Positions 45,438-53,689 of a DNA stretch of 64,000 nucleotides are shown here, in pieces. Origin of the DNA: Myxococcales bacterium (GTDB lineage Bacteria; Myxococcota_A; Polyangia; Polyangiales; JADJMO01); NCBI GenBank assembly GCA_016709545.1, contig JADJMO010000007.1, positions 335,494 to 399,493 on the forward strand, in the 5' to 3' direction. The notes below the pieces were generated by a model that worked only from the letters and a program-made list of their open reading frames with translations, searched no databases and was not told the DNA's origin. Position numbers and translations under genes: made by a program. The first letter of the stretch is position 1. The number at the start of each line of letters is the position of its first letter.

Positions 45438-46838
45438 GTGGCGTCGCTCAACACGGCATCGCGGGAGCTGGTGCTCAAGATCGTCTACTACGGGCCCGGG
45501 CTCGGCGGGAAGACGACCACGCTCCAGTCGCTGCACGAGGCCTCCCCGCCCGAGCGGCGCGGCAAGCTCGTCTCGCTCGCGACGCCGGTCGATCGCACGC
45601 TCTACTTCGACTTCTTGCCGCTGCGCCTGCCGCCGATCCGCGGCCTCGCCGTGCGCCTCCAGCTGTTCACGGTGCCGGGGCAGGTCTACTTCAACGCGAC
45701 CCGGCGGCTCGTGCTGTCCGGCGCCGACGGCATCGTGTTCGTCGCCGACTCGCAGGCCGAGCGGCTCGACGCGAACCTCGAGTCGCTCGAGAACCTGCGC
45801 GAGAACCTCAGCGAGCACGGGCGCGACCTCGCCTCGCTGCCGCACGCCTTCGCCTTCAACAAGCGCGACCTCGCCGATCTGCTCACCATCGAGGAGCTCG
45901 AGCGCGCGCTCAACCGCCACGGCGCCCCGGTGTTCGGCACCGTGGCCACGCGCGGCGACGGCACGCTCGCGACCCTCGAGGAGATCACGCGACGCGTGCT
46001 CGTGGCGTACGAGGCGCAGCTCCCCGTGCCCTCGCGCCCCACTCCGCCCGCTGGCTTCTCGATGGACGAGAGCCCGAGCGTCGAGGTGCGCACGCCCGCG
46101 CCGCCGCCCGTTCGGGCGCAGAGCCCCGAGGACGAAGCGGTGGTCACGAGCGCCAAGGGCGCGCCGCCCCGCGCGCCAGCGGAGGGCGACGAGGTGCTCA
46201 CCTCGGCCCAGCCCGGCGGCACCTTCCTCGCCGATCTCGACCGCATCGAGGAGAACGCGCGTCGCGCGGCGCAGTCCCCTGAGCTCGCGGACGAGGTCGA
46301 GAGCGTCGTCGGCACCAGCTGGGACGCCGAACAGGCGGCCGAGGCCGGTCCGCGGACGGTCGGCTCCCGGGCCGCCCCGCTCACCCTCGCGCCGCGCGCG
46401 GGCCTCAGCTTCGCGACGCTGTTCTCGCCGGTCGAACGCCCGGCCGTGCACGAGATCGAGGCCGCGCTCACGCACGGGGCCCACACCGAGGCGCTCGCGG
46501 CGTGCGACACGGCGCTGGTGCGCATGCTCGCGCCGGTCGCCGCCCTCGTCGGGTGTGGGCCGCTCGATCCCGCGTTGCCGCTGCTGGTCGGGATCGACGG
46601 GCGCCGCTTCCTCTCGTTCCGCTCGCTGGTCCGCCGCGCCCGTCAGCGGGGTGGGGTGGGCCCGCGGGACGCGCTCGAGGCCTACGCCTTCGTGCTCGAG
46701 GTGCGGGCAGCGCTCACCCACTGGGAGACCGTCCGCGCGTCGAACGGCGCGAGCGCCCCGCCGCCACGGGAGCCGTTCGCCGCGCCCGACTCCACGCCGC
46801 CGCTCCCGCCCTCGAGCATCGCGCCGCCGCCGCTCTGA
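45438..46838 (+). CDS. MglA-like small GTPase with a long C-terminal extension
   Basis: MglA is the Ras-like switch of Myxococcus that sets the polarity of type IV pili and gliding motors. Residues 1-195 match MglA strongly: P-loop GPGLGGKTT (19-27), PVDRTLYFDFLPL in switch I, VPGQVYFNATR in switch II and NKRDL as the guanine specificity motif. Canonical MglA ends at about 195 residues, whereas this protein has 466. The extra 270 residues comprise a Pro/Ala/Glu-rich linker to about 335 and a helical domain to the end (LAPVAALVGCGPLDPALP, RSLVRRARQRGG). The start is GTG, with TATGCT 6 nt upstream. The extension may replace a separate GAP or docking partner; that is speculation. Confidence 0.85.
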   Translation: MASLNTASRELVLKIVYYGPGLGGKTTTLQSLHEASPPERRGKLVSLATPVDRTLYFDFLPLRLPPIRGLAVRLQLFTVPGQVYFNATRRLVLSGADGIVFVADSQAERLDANLESLENLRENLSEHGRDLASLPHAFAFNKRDLADLLTIEELERALNRHGAPVFGTVATRGDGTLATLEEITRRVLVAYEAQLPVPSRPTPPAGFSMDESPSVEVRTPAPPPVRAQSPEDEAVVTSAKGAPPRAPAEGDEVLTSAQPGGTFLADLDRIEENARRAAQSPELADEVESVVGTSWDAEQAAEAGPRTVGSRAAPLTLAPRAGLSFATLFSPVERPAVHEIEAALTHGAHTEALAACDTALVRMLAPVAALVGCGPLDPALPLLVGIDGRRFLSFRSLVRRARQRGGVGPRDALEAYAFVLEVRAALTHWETVRASNGASAPPPREPFAAPDSTPPLPPSSIAPPPL

Positions 46839-46863
46839 CCCGAGCGCTTCGTTCCGCTCAGAG

Positions 46864-46887
46864 TCGGCCGCCCATGGAGGCGGCCGA
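46864..46887. terminator. Bidirectional hairpin between convergent genes
   Basis: TCGGCCGCC and GGCGGCCGA form a 9-bp perfect stem with a 6-nt loop (CATGGA). It lies between the stop of the MglA-like gene and the stop of the aminotransferase gene, where a terminator for both strands would be expected. No T run follows on either side. Confidence 0.55.
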
Positions 46888-46911
46888 TGCTTCGGCTCGC
46901 TTACGCTCGCC

Positions 46912-48606
46912 TCAGCGGGCGTGGACCCAGTCGAACCACACGAGGGCGTCGAGCTCGGGCTTGCCCGTGCTCGGGTTCCAGACGGGGGCGTGCGGCTCGC
47001 TCTCGAGGGTCGCGACGGCCGCGCGCGCCTCGTCGAAGTAGCGCGCCCGCTCCTTGGCCAGCTGGCTGTCGGAGAGCGGCTGTTCGTGGTCGCCGGCGGC
47101 GAAGCTCTGGGCCGCCTCCTCGAGCGCCTCGACCGTGAGCTCGATCGGCGGCAGATCGGGCCGCGGGCGCGCGCGGTGACGCCACACGCCGTCGCGCAGG
47201 CCCAGCTCGTACGCAGGGGCGAACGCGCGCCCGTGGTCGGCGACGAACTCGACGGCGCGCATGAGGAACTCGAAGTCTGCCTCGTCGACGTACCAGGGGA
47301 TCGAGAGGCGCACCCAGCCCGGCTTGAGGCCGTTCCATCCCTGCGCGATCTGCGCCCGGAACTGCTCGGAGCGCGCCCGGTCGATGCCGAGGAGCCGGTG
47401 CCCGTAGGGCCCGGCGCAGCTACACCCCGCGCGGTTCTGGATCCCGAACAGGTGGTCGAGCAGGGCGCTCACGAGGTCGTAGTGCAGGCGATCGATCTCG
47501 AACGACACGATGGCGAGGCGCGGCAGATCGAGCGGCCCGAGCACCCGGATCCTCGGGTGCCGGGCGAGGCGCGCGCAGGCGCGGGCGGCGAGCTCGGTCT
47601 CGTGGGCGCGGATCGCCGCGGGGTCGGCCATCTCCTTCACCAGGAACGCCACGCCCGCGCGGATGTCCCCCATGATGTCGGGGGTGCCACCCTCCTCGCG
47701 CTCGTCGAGCTTGTGCACGTAGTCGACGGCGTCGTGGGTGCACCCCGCCACGTAGTCGACGGTGCCCCCACCCGGACGCTCGGGCTTGCGGCTCCGGAAC
47801 AGCTCGCGGTGCGCGACGAGGAACCCCGACGACTGCGGCGCGCCCACGAACTTGTGCGACGAGACGAAGATCGCGTCGAGGCGCGCCGCGGGATCCGCGG
47901 GGTGCATGTCGATCGGCACGTAGGGCGCCGCGGCCGCGTAGTCGAAGAACGCGTAGAACCCGTGGGCGTGGAGCACGCGCGCGACGGCGCTCACGTCGGA
48001 GAGGATGCCGGTGACGTTCGACGCCGCCGAGAACGTGCCGATGCGGAGCGGGCGGCTCGCGTAGGCGGCGGCCTTGGCGGCGAGATCGTCGAGGTCGATG
48101 CGGCCCTCGACGTCGAGCTCCACCTCGACGACGTCGGCGATGGACTCGAGCCAGGGCAGCTCGTTGGAGTGGTGCTCGTAGGGGCCGACGAGGACGATCG
48201 GGCGCTCGGCGGCGGGCACGTTCGCCGAGAGCTGGTAGGCGCGCTCGAGCGGGTCGGGGACGCGGACGCCGAGGAGGCCGACGAGCTTGTGGATCGCGGC
48301 GGTGGCGCCGGAGCCGCAGAACACGAGGACGTCGTCCGCGGAGGCGCCGACGGAGCGCCGGACGACGCGGCGCGCCTCCTCGCGGAGCTCGGTCATGATG
48401 CGCCCGGTGGAGCTCACGGCGGTGTGCGTGTTCGCGTAGAACGGCCGCACGCGGCGCATCCACGCCTCGACGAAGTGCAGGTAGCGGCCCGTGGCGGTGA
48501 GGTCGGCGTAGCAGATGAGGCGGCGACCGAAGGGGGTCTCGATGGAGGCCCGCCGACCGACCTCGTGCTGCCGGACCAGGGACGCCATCGACGCGAAGCT
48601 GCGCAT
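46912..48606 (-). CDS. Class V aminotransferase / cysteine desulfurase-like PLP enzyme
   Basis: This is a fold-type I PLP enzyme of 564 residues. The PLP Lys is in FVSSHKFVGAPQSSG near residue 240, with FDYAAAAPYVPIDMH holding the cofactor-binding Asp. SNVTGILSDVS is the family helix, and GIQNRAGCSCAGPYG carries a Cys at the position of the desulfurase catalytic loop. The C-terminal part, after about residue 470, is a helical tail not found in ordinary desulfurases. The ATG at the end is chosen, but MASLVRQ six residues later is possible; TACTGC, one base off TANNNT, stands 6 nt before the first. Substrate unknown; no scaffold genes nearby. Confidence 0.85.
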   Translation of the reverse strand: MRSFASMASLVRQHEVGRRASIETPFGRRLICYADLTATGRYLHFVEAWMRRVRPFYANTHTAVSSTGRIMTELREEARRVVRRSVGASADDVLVFCGSGATAAIHKLVGLLGVRVPDPLERAYQLSANVPAAERPIVLVGPYEHHSNELPWLESIADVVEVELDVEGRIDLDDLAAKAAAYASRPLRIGTFSAASNVTGILSDVSAVARVLHAHGFYAFFDYAAAAPYVPIDMHPADPAARLDAIFVSSHKFVGAPQSSGFLVAHRELFRSRKPERPGGGTVDYVAGCTHDAVDYVHKLDEREEGGTPDIMGDIRAGVAFLVKEMADPAAIRAHETELAARACARLARHPRIRVLGPLDLPRLAIVSFEIDRLHYDLVSALLDHLFGIQNRAGCSCAGPYGHRLLGIDRARSEQFRAQIAQGWNGLKPGWVRLSIPWYVDEADFEFLMRAVEFVADHGRAFAPAYELGLRDGVWRHRARPRPDLPPIELTVEALEEAAQSFAAGDHEQPLSDSQLAKERARYFDEARAAVATLESEPHAPVWNPSTGKPELDALVWFDWVHAR

Positions 48607-48666
48607 GGGCGTGCAGTAGCACCGTGGTGCGCTCGGTGGAGGGGGTGGCGCTCTCGAGCGCTCCGT

Positions 48667-49476
48667 TCACTTGATTCCAGTGCCGCAGTCCACGAAGTTC
48701 AGGGTGGTATCGATGCGGAAATTGGACTCGCTCGTGTGGCGCTCGGCGAAGAAGAAGTCGAGCGGGTAGACCTTGCCCTTCTCGATCCCGAGCTCGGCCG
48801 CCCGGGCGTCGAGGTTCACCTCGGCGTCCTGTGCACCGTGCACGCCGCCGAGGTCGATCACCAGCTTGCCGTTGATGAACGTGAAGAGGTCGTCGTCGCC
48901 GGTGAACTTGAACGTCTCGCCGCCCTTGTAGAGGAACGTGGTGCGCAGCTCGTAGGTGAAGTGGAAGTTGTGGTCGCGGCCCTGGTTGCCGAACCCCTTG
49001 CCGTCGAGCGGGAAGAAGGCGCTGCTGCTGAAGGTGAACACGCCGCCCGCGCCCGGGGTCATCGTGATGGGGAACGACGAGGCGACGTTCACGCCGGCGG
49101 TGTCGCGGAACCACTGGTCGAACGGCGCCTTGCCGTGGGTGGTCTTGGTGCCGGTGCCGCCGGCGTAGACCGGCTTGCCGTCGGGCCCGAGCGACTTCTC
49201 GACGATGCCCGGGTCGTCGCCGAGCTCCTTCTCGAAGTCGGGGTGATCGTCCTTGAAGTCGCGGAGGATGCCCGTGAGGGTCTTGTCGCACTTGTTGCCG
49301 GTGTCGCCGGTGCCCGTGCCGTCGCCGGTCGGTGCGTCGAGGCCGCTCGACGAGCCGGTGTCGGTGCCGCCGTCGAGGCTGATGCCGCCGTCCACCTCGC
49401 CGAGGCGATCGCCGTCGATGGAGCCCCCACCACAGGCGACGAGCAGGAGCGGGAAGAGAAAGATCGTTCGGCGCAT
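48667..49476 (-). CDS. Fibro-slime (PA14-like) domain lipoprotein
   Basis: This 269-residue protein has a lipoprotein signal (lipobox VACG, Cys13), an Asp/Gly/Thr-rich linker to about residue 60, and a fibro-slime/PA14-like domain: LTGILRDFKDDHPDFEKELG, NFHFTYELRTTFLYKGGETF and FTGDDDLFTFINGKLVIDLGG, with the domain's diagnostic DDDLFTFINGK. PA14-like domains bind carbohydrates, and fibro-slime domains are common in myxobacterial secreted proteins. The start is preceded by TACGCT 6 nt upstream. It is divergent from nothing: the NHL-like gene follows upstream on the same strand. Confidence 0.88.
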   Translation of the reverse strand: MRRTIFLFPLLLVACGGGSIDGDRLGEVDGGISLDGGTDTGSSSGLDAPTGDGTGTGDTGNKCDKTLTGILRDFKDDHPDFEKELGDDPGIVEKSLGPDGKPVYAGGTGTKTTHGKAPFDQWFRDTAGVNVASSFPITMTPGAGGVFTFSSSAFFPLDGKGFGNQGRDHNFHFTYELRTTFLYKGGETFKFTGDDDLFTFINGKLVIDLGGVHGAQDAEVNLDARAAELGIEKGKVYPLDFFFAERHTSESNFRIDTTLNFVDCGTGIK

Positions 49477-49482
49477 GAGGGC

Positions 49483-49488
49483 AGCGTA
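49483..49488 (-). promoter_or_regulatory. Probable leaderless promoter -10 (fibro-slime lipoprotein)
   Basis: TACGCT ends 6 nt before the ATG on the minus strand, in the 47-bp gap after the preceding gene. No Shine-Dalgarno sequence is visible. Confidence 0.45.
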
Positions 49489-49523
49489 CCTCCAGTCAGG
49501 GATCTTGCACGCCATGTGCCCGA

Positions 49524-50633
49524 TCACGGAGTCGGACGACAGTCGAGGCGCAGGAGCTTCCCACCCTTGGCGTCGCGGTGCAGGTAGAGGACGCCGCCCT
49601 CGTCGGCGACGGCGAGCTCGCGGAACGTCTCGTGGGGATCGAGGCTCGCGGGGGCGCTCGTCGTGCCGATCACCGCCCCGTGGAGCGGCTCGAGGCAGTA
49701 GAGGACGATCTGCGGCTCGCCCGTGGTCTGGCCCTTGTCGTCGACGGCGCTGCCCAGGGTGCCGACGTAGATGGTGCCGGCGAGATCGGTGTCGAGGAGC
49801 ACGATGCCGGTCAGCACCATCGTCGCGTTGATCTGGCGCGTGAAGCGGTTGGCCTCGGTGTCTCTCGCCCGCGCGGCGACGAACACGCGTTGACCGGGGA
49901 CCTCCCCCATCCACGCGCGGATCCACGACGAGCCGTCGCGGGTCGGGCGGCCGGGCACCTCGTCGCGCGTCGGGTCGGCCTTGCCGTCGGTGCCGCCGAG
50001 GCGGAGCACGGTCTCGTGCTCGCGCTCGACGTAGACCTTCTTGCCGTCGACGAACACGCCGCTCACGGCGCCGCCCTCCTCGATGCCCTTGCCCTCGAGC
50101 GTCAGCGAGCCCACCGGCTTGCCGTCGGGGCCGTAGAGCGCGACCTGCTTGTCGACGAGGCGATCGAGCACGGCCACCGTGCCGTCCTTGCCGATCGCGA
50201 GATCCTGCGGCGCCTTGAGCGAGAGCGCGATGGGCTCGAGCGGCTTGCCGTTCTTGTCGACGCGGACGAGTCGACCGTTGACCTGATCGAGCACCCACGT
50301 GGTGCCGTCCTTGTCGACGACGAGGCTCATCGGCCCCTCGGCGTTGCCCTCCTTGCGCTCGATGCGTCCGAGCTCACCCTTGCCGCTGCCCCACGCGAAC
50401 GAGGCAACCTCCTTGGTCTTGCTGTTGTTGGACGGCGCGTTCGCGCTGCCGCTCGTGGAGGCTGCGACGACCGGTGACGGGCTGTCGCCGACGCTCGCCG
50501 CAGTCGGCTTCGCGGGCGCGCTCGAGGCAACGGCACCTGGCTGCAGCGGAGCGACCGACGGCGCGCGCGCGAGCCACGCCGCGAGCCCGAGGGCACCGAG
50601 GACGAGGGCGGCGAAGATCCAGCGACGATCCAT
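49524..50633 (-). CDS. NHL-like beta-propeller membrane-anchored protein
   Basis: The 369-residue product has a signal anchor (FAALVLGALGLAAWLARA near residue 6) and an Ala/Ser/Pro linker to about residue 75, then a beta-propeller with NHL-type repeats: MSLVVDKDGTTWVLDQVNGRLVRVDKNG, and DLAIGKDGTVAVLDRLVDKQVALYGPDG. Propellers of this type bind proteins or sugars. The chosen ATG begins a credible signal sequence; the frame extends 28 codons further upstream without support. It is transcribed with the fibro-slime lipoprotein and divergent from the NlpC-like gene. The ligand is not known. Confidence 0.75.
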   Translation of the reverse strand: MDRRWIFAALVLGALGLAAWLARAPSVAPLQPGAVASSAPAKPTAASVGDSPSPVVAASTSGSANAPSNNSKTKEVASFAWGSGKGELGRIERKEGNAEGPMSLVVDKDGTTWVLDQVNGRLVRVDKNGKPLEPIALSLKAPQDLAIGKDGTVAVLDRLVDKQVALYGPDGKPVGSLTLEGKGIEEGGAVSGVFVDGKKVYVEREHETVLRLGGTDGKADPTRDEVPGRPTRDGSSWIRAWMGEVPGQRVFVAARARDTEANRFTRQINATMVLTGIVLLDTDLAGTIYVGTLGSAVDDKGQTTGEPQIVLYCLEPLHGAVIGTTSAPASLDPHETFRELAVADEGGVLYLHRDAKGGKLLRLDCRPTP

Positions 50634-50854
50634 GCGGGCGGCGATCGAAGCACGATCCGAACCTCGCAGCGCGATCCGAAATGAAGCGTTTTTCCCGCAT
50701 GAAACCACATCTCCCACCTTTCCCTTCTGTCCGAGCTGGATGACGAGTGGACGCCGAGTGTCATGTGCGTGCGATCGAGATCGCTGCCACGGTGCGCGTT
50801 TTCCATCGTCGGTGCGCGCTTCGGCGTGGCACGCGATTCGCTGAGGAGACGGGC

Positions 50855-51775
50855 ATGTCGGATCTCCTCCGCTCCCTCGGCCGCCTCGCTCTCCCCTGTG
50901 GCGTCGTCGCGATGCTCTCGCTCGGCGCGGGCTGCTCGGTGGAGCGCGCCGCCGACGGCGACGGCGAGAGCACCGAGCTCGTGGGCGCCGAGGAGGACGA
51001 CGGCACGGACGGTCGCGGCGCGGAGAGCGTCGTCGGCACGGTCGCCGTCGGCCAGACGCTCAAGACCAACGCGGCCCTCAACCTCCGCAGCAGCGCCTCG
51101 ACGTCCGCGAAGATCCTCCTCGTCATCCCCAAGGGCTCGAAGGTGACGGTGGTCTCCGCCACGCCGAAGAGCGGCTGGTACAACATCAAGTTCGCCGGCA
51201 CGACGGGCTGGAGCTTCGGCGTCTACCTCGATCCGACCTCGTCCTCGGGTGGGTCCTCGGGTGGGTCCTCGGGTGGCTCGGGCGGCGGCTCGGGTGGCAG
51301 CCCCGACTCGACCGACTTCATCACCCGCGCGAAGGCCGGCGTCGGCTTCTCGTACTGGTGGGGTCACGGCCGCTGGTCGATGGCCGGCCCGGGCGGCTCC
51401 ACCCCCGCGGGCTCGTGCTCCGGCTCGTGCCCGAGCTGCTCGCACTCCGGCAGCTACGGCGCGGACTGCTCCGGCTACGTCGGCAAGATCTGGCGCGTGC
51501 CCTCCTCGAACTCGGACGTCACGGTCGACCAGCACCCGTACTCGACCGGCAACTTCGTCGCGGACACGAGCCTCTGGCGCACGGTCTCGCGCGGCAGCGT
51601 CGCGAAGGGCGACGCGCTCGTCTACAACTCGGGCGGCGCCGGTCACATCTTCCTCTACGAGAGCGGCGACGGCTGGGGCTCGATGTGGGCGTACGAGGCC
51701 AAGGGCTGCTCGTACGGCATCGTCCACAACCTCCGCACCGCGAGCAGCGCCTACAAGGCCATCCGCAAGAACTGA
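50855..51775 (+). CDS. SH3b plus NlpC/P60-like cysteine hydrolase lipoprotein
   Basis: This is probably a peptidoglycan hydrolase. A lipobox LGAGC (Cys near residue 27) follows the signal; an acidic linker leads to a bacterial SH3 domain (residues about 70-125: ALNLRSSASTSAKILLVIPKG) that binds cell wall. A Gly/Ser linker (12-bp DNA repeat) comes next, then a papain-like domain with the catalytic Cys in YGADCSGYVGKIWR and His in AGHIFLYES. The order is that of cell-wall NlpC/P60 or CHAP-type enzymes. GAGGAG stands before the ATG. The domain order is clear; substrate bond not determined. Confidence 0.85.
   Translation: MSDLLRSLGRLALPCGVVAMLSLGAGCSVERAADGDGESTELVGAEEDDGTDGRGAESVVGTVAVGQTLKTNAALNLRSSASTSAKILLVIPKGSKVTVVSATPKSGWYNIKFAGTTGWSFGVYLDPTSSSGGSSGGSSGGSGGGSGGSPDSTDFITRAKAGVGFSYWWGHGRWSMAGPGGSTPAGSCSGSCPSCSHSGSYGADCSGYVGKIWRVPSSNSDVTVDQHPYSTGNFVADTSLWRTVSRGSVAKGDALVYNSGGAGHIFLYESGDGWGSMWAYEAKGCSYGIVHNLRTASSAYKAIRKN
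51242..51277 (+). repeat. 12-bp coding tandem repeat (Ser-Ser-Gly-Gly linker)
   Basis: TCCTCGGGTGGG is repeated three times in the third copy with one base changed. It encodes the flexible linker between the SH3 and hydrolase domains. Copy number could vary between strains. Confidence 0.7.
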
Positions 51776-51832
51776 GGCGCGGCGCGAGCGCGCCGTCTGG
51801 TCCGGTGTTGCGGTGCGTGCCATCCTCTCGGC

Positions 51833-52687
51833 ATGCGCCTCGCCCCGCCCGCGCTCGTGTGCGTGACGAGCCTGCTCGTGCTCGGGGCGTCCTCGTGCTT
51901 CGGGTGCGACGACCCCCAACCATTGCTGACGGAGAGCTCGGACGCGACCGCCGACACGGGCACGCGCGACTCCGTTGTCCGTGACACCGGCCCCTGGGAC
52001 ACGGGGTGGCGCGACACGGGCGGCGAATTGCTCGGCCGGACCTGCGAGCGAATCGTGACGGGCTTCAAGTGCCCGACCCTGGAGCCCAAGGTGGGCCAGA
52101 GCGTGTGCACGGACGCGATGCTCGAGCAGTTCTTGAGCTGCTTCAGCCCCGATTGGTCGTCGATCAAGTGCTCGGCGGCGCAGAAGGCCTTTCCCGAGTG
52201 CAACAAGTGTGTGCTCGGCGAATGGTTGGCCGAGGACCGATTCGACGTGGCCGCCTGTGTCGTCGCCGTCGCACCGAAGAGTGTCTGCGCGGTCGCCGTC
52301 GGCTGTGCCTTGGCATGCCGCGATGCCGCGTGCCCTCCCACGGTCTGCGACCAGACACCGGGGTCGGGGATCCGGGGCGGCAGTGAGTACGAGGACTGCC
52401 TGCTCACCGTGGAGTCTGCCGGCTCGTCCACGAAGCCCAAGGGCGCTTGCTACGAGGTCGCGGCGAAGGACTACGCGATCTGCGCGGCGAGCCCCGATCT
52501 GGCCGTCTGCTTCCCCAAGGTGAAGCGCGATCTGCTGCCCTTCTACCGCGGCGCCTGCCGCGATGGCGGAGACTGGTCGCACGCGATCGAGGCCACCGAC
52601 GCGGGCAGCGACGCGCTCGACGCCCCGACCGCTGACGTGATGGACGGTGCGACGGACAGTGTGACGGATGCGCCGACCGACACCTGA
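51833..52687 (+). CDS. Cys-rich lipoprotein with Asp/Thr-rich tails
   Basis: No family is recognised in this 284-residue product. The signal ends near residue 24 (LGASSCFGC), an Asp/Thr-rich linker follows to about residue 65, and a Cys-rich middle carries about 20 Cys residues (CFSPDWSSIKC, CNKCVLGEW, CRDAACPPTVC), probably all in disulfides. An Asp/Thr-rich tail ends the protein. CATCCT, one base off the TANNNT pattern, stands 6 nt before the ATG. The 3' end overlaps the next gene by 20 bp. A cell-surface location is expected. Confidence 0.75.
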   Translation: MRLAPPALVCVTSLLVLGASSCFGCDDPQPLLTESSDATADTGTRDSVVRDTGPWDTGWRDTGGELLGRTCERIVTGFKCPTLEPKVGQSVCTDAMLEQFLSCFSPDWSSIKCSAAQKAFPECNKCVLGEWLAEDRFDVAACVVAVAPKSVCAVAVGCALACRDAACPPTVCDQTPGSGIRGGSEYEDCLLTVESAGSSTKPKGACYEVAAKDYAICAASPDLAVCFPKVKRDLLPFYRGACRDGGDWSHAIEATDAGSDALDAPTADVMDGATDSVTDAPTDT

Positions 52688-53318
52688 CGCGCTCGCGCTG
52701 GTCGTCGGCGCAGCCCTGTGCGGCTGCGTGTCGACGAACACCTACGCGGTGCCGCGGACGCTGGCGCCCGGCGAGTCGAGCCACACCGTGGCCGTCGAGA
52801 TGTTCGCGGCACAGAACGACTGCGTGAGCCGCACCCCTTGCCAGCAAGGATCGCACGAGTTCCTGCTCACCACACCCGTCTACGTGGGGCGTCGGGGCAT
52901 CGTCGAGAGCCTCGATGTCGGGATCACCCTGGGCGCGAACGCGGCGGTCGATCTGAAGTGGCAGGTCGTGCGCTCGACGCACTTCGACCTCGCGGTGGCG
53001 CCGGCGGTGGCGGGTCCCTTCGTGTTCGCCGTGCACGCGCCGGTGCTGGTGGGAATCAACCTCACGGACTGGCTCACGGTGGTGCTGCTCGGCGGGTGGA
53101 CGATGCTGCTCACGGAGCAGGACGTGCAGGTGCCGTTGAGCGACCGCAATCCGTTCCACGCCAAGGGGAGCGCCCTGCGGCTCGGCGCGGGCCTCGACGT
53201 GCGCATTCCCGGCCTCTTCGCCCTGCACCCCGAGGTGAGCTGGCTGCGCTTCCGCGAGCAGGACGGCACGGTGCCGACCCTGCTCACGTTCGGCTTCGGC
53301 TTCCGGTTCGGCGGTTAG
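52668..53318 (+). CDS. Hypothetical lipoprotein or beta-barrel outer-membrane protein
   Basis: This 216-residue product starts with MRRPTPDALALVVGAALCGC, a plausible lipobox (LCGC, Cys20). The mature part is beta-strand-like with alternating hydrophobics: SHTVAVEMFAAQNDC, FDLAVAPAVAGPFVFAV, LTVVLLGGWTMLL, and the terminal FGFGFRFGG, typical of an outer-membrane beta-barrel. The start overlaps the preceding gene by 20 bp in a different frame, so they share a transcript. No domain is recognised. Confidence 0.65.
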   Translation: MRRPTPDALALVVGAALCGCVSTNTYAVPRTLAPGESSHTVAVEMFAAQNDCVSRTPCQQGSHEFLLTTPVYVGRRGIVESLDVGITLGANAAVDLKWQVVRSTHFDLAVAPAVAGPFVFAVHAPVLVGINLTDWLTVVLLGGWTMLLTEQDVQVPLSDRNPFHAKGSALRLGAGLDVRIPGLFALHPEVSWLRFREQDGTVPTLLTFGFGFRFGG

Positions 53319-53323
53319 AGACC

Positions 53324-53578
53324 CTACTCGAACCCGACGATGTCCCAGGTGTCGCCGGCCGCGTTCCATCGGTAGGTTCCTCCACGCCCGCACCCCGAGG
53401 CGCGGTGGGTGGGCTGGCCGTTGGCGCCGTCGGCCCCCGGGATCGGTGCGATCGTGATCGGGCTGTCCTTGCAGTTGAGCGTGATCTTCGCCGATGTCTC
53501 GAGCTTGCCCATCGTCGCTCCACACCCCGCAACGCTCGTCACCAGCACGCCGAGAAGCATGGTGCCATTCTTCGTCAT
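53324..53578 (-). CDS. Small hypothetical lipoprotein
   Basis: The 84-residue product has a lipoprotein signal (LLGVLVTSVAGC, Cys near residue 19) and a short mature domain with LNCKDSPITIAPIPG. The ATG is preferred because AGGGGGA lies before it, although the frame is open further upstream. Its stop is only 5 bp from the stop of the previous plus-strand gene. No family is recognised. It is small but its signal, ribosome-binding site and codon use make it credible. Confidence 0.6.
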   Translation of the reverse strand: MTKNGTMLLGVLVTSVAGCGATMGKLETSAKITLNCKDSPITIAPIPGADGANGQPTHRASGCGRGGTYRWNAAGDTWDIVGFE

Positions 53579-53642
53579 CGCGTTCCCCCTCGACCTGGAT
53601 GGTGGCACGAACGCGGGCCTGCAGTCGTGCAAACTCGGCCTC

Positions 53643-53686
53643 GCGTTCACGGGCGCAGGTGAACGCGTTCACGGGCGCAGGTGAAC
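53643..53686. repeat. 22-bp perfect tandem repeat with internal palindrome
   Basis: The unit GCGTTCACGGGCGCAGGTGAAC is present twice in a row. GTTCAC and GTGAAC in each unit are inverted repeats with an 8-nt loop, so RNA or single-strand DNA can form two small hairpins. The copies lie three bases after the end of the acyl-CoA dehydrogenase gene and could act as its terminator or as a REP-type element. Confidence 0.65.
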
Positions 53687-53689
53687 GGG

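Noticed and set aside
44896..49587. Very long open frames opposite or beside known genes, such as a 1563-codon frame here and a 1291-codon frame on the minus strand at 4549-8424.
   Set aside because: They are Arg/Ala/Pro-rich translations of other genes in wrong frames, a usual effect of high GC content. Only the part of 4549-8424 up to 4932 matches a family (RidA).
53643..53686. The 22-bp repeats as a CRISPR fragment.
   Set aside because: The two units are directly adjacent without spacers, and no cas gene is present in the window.
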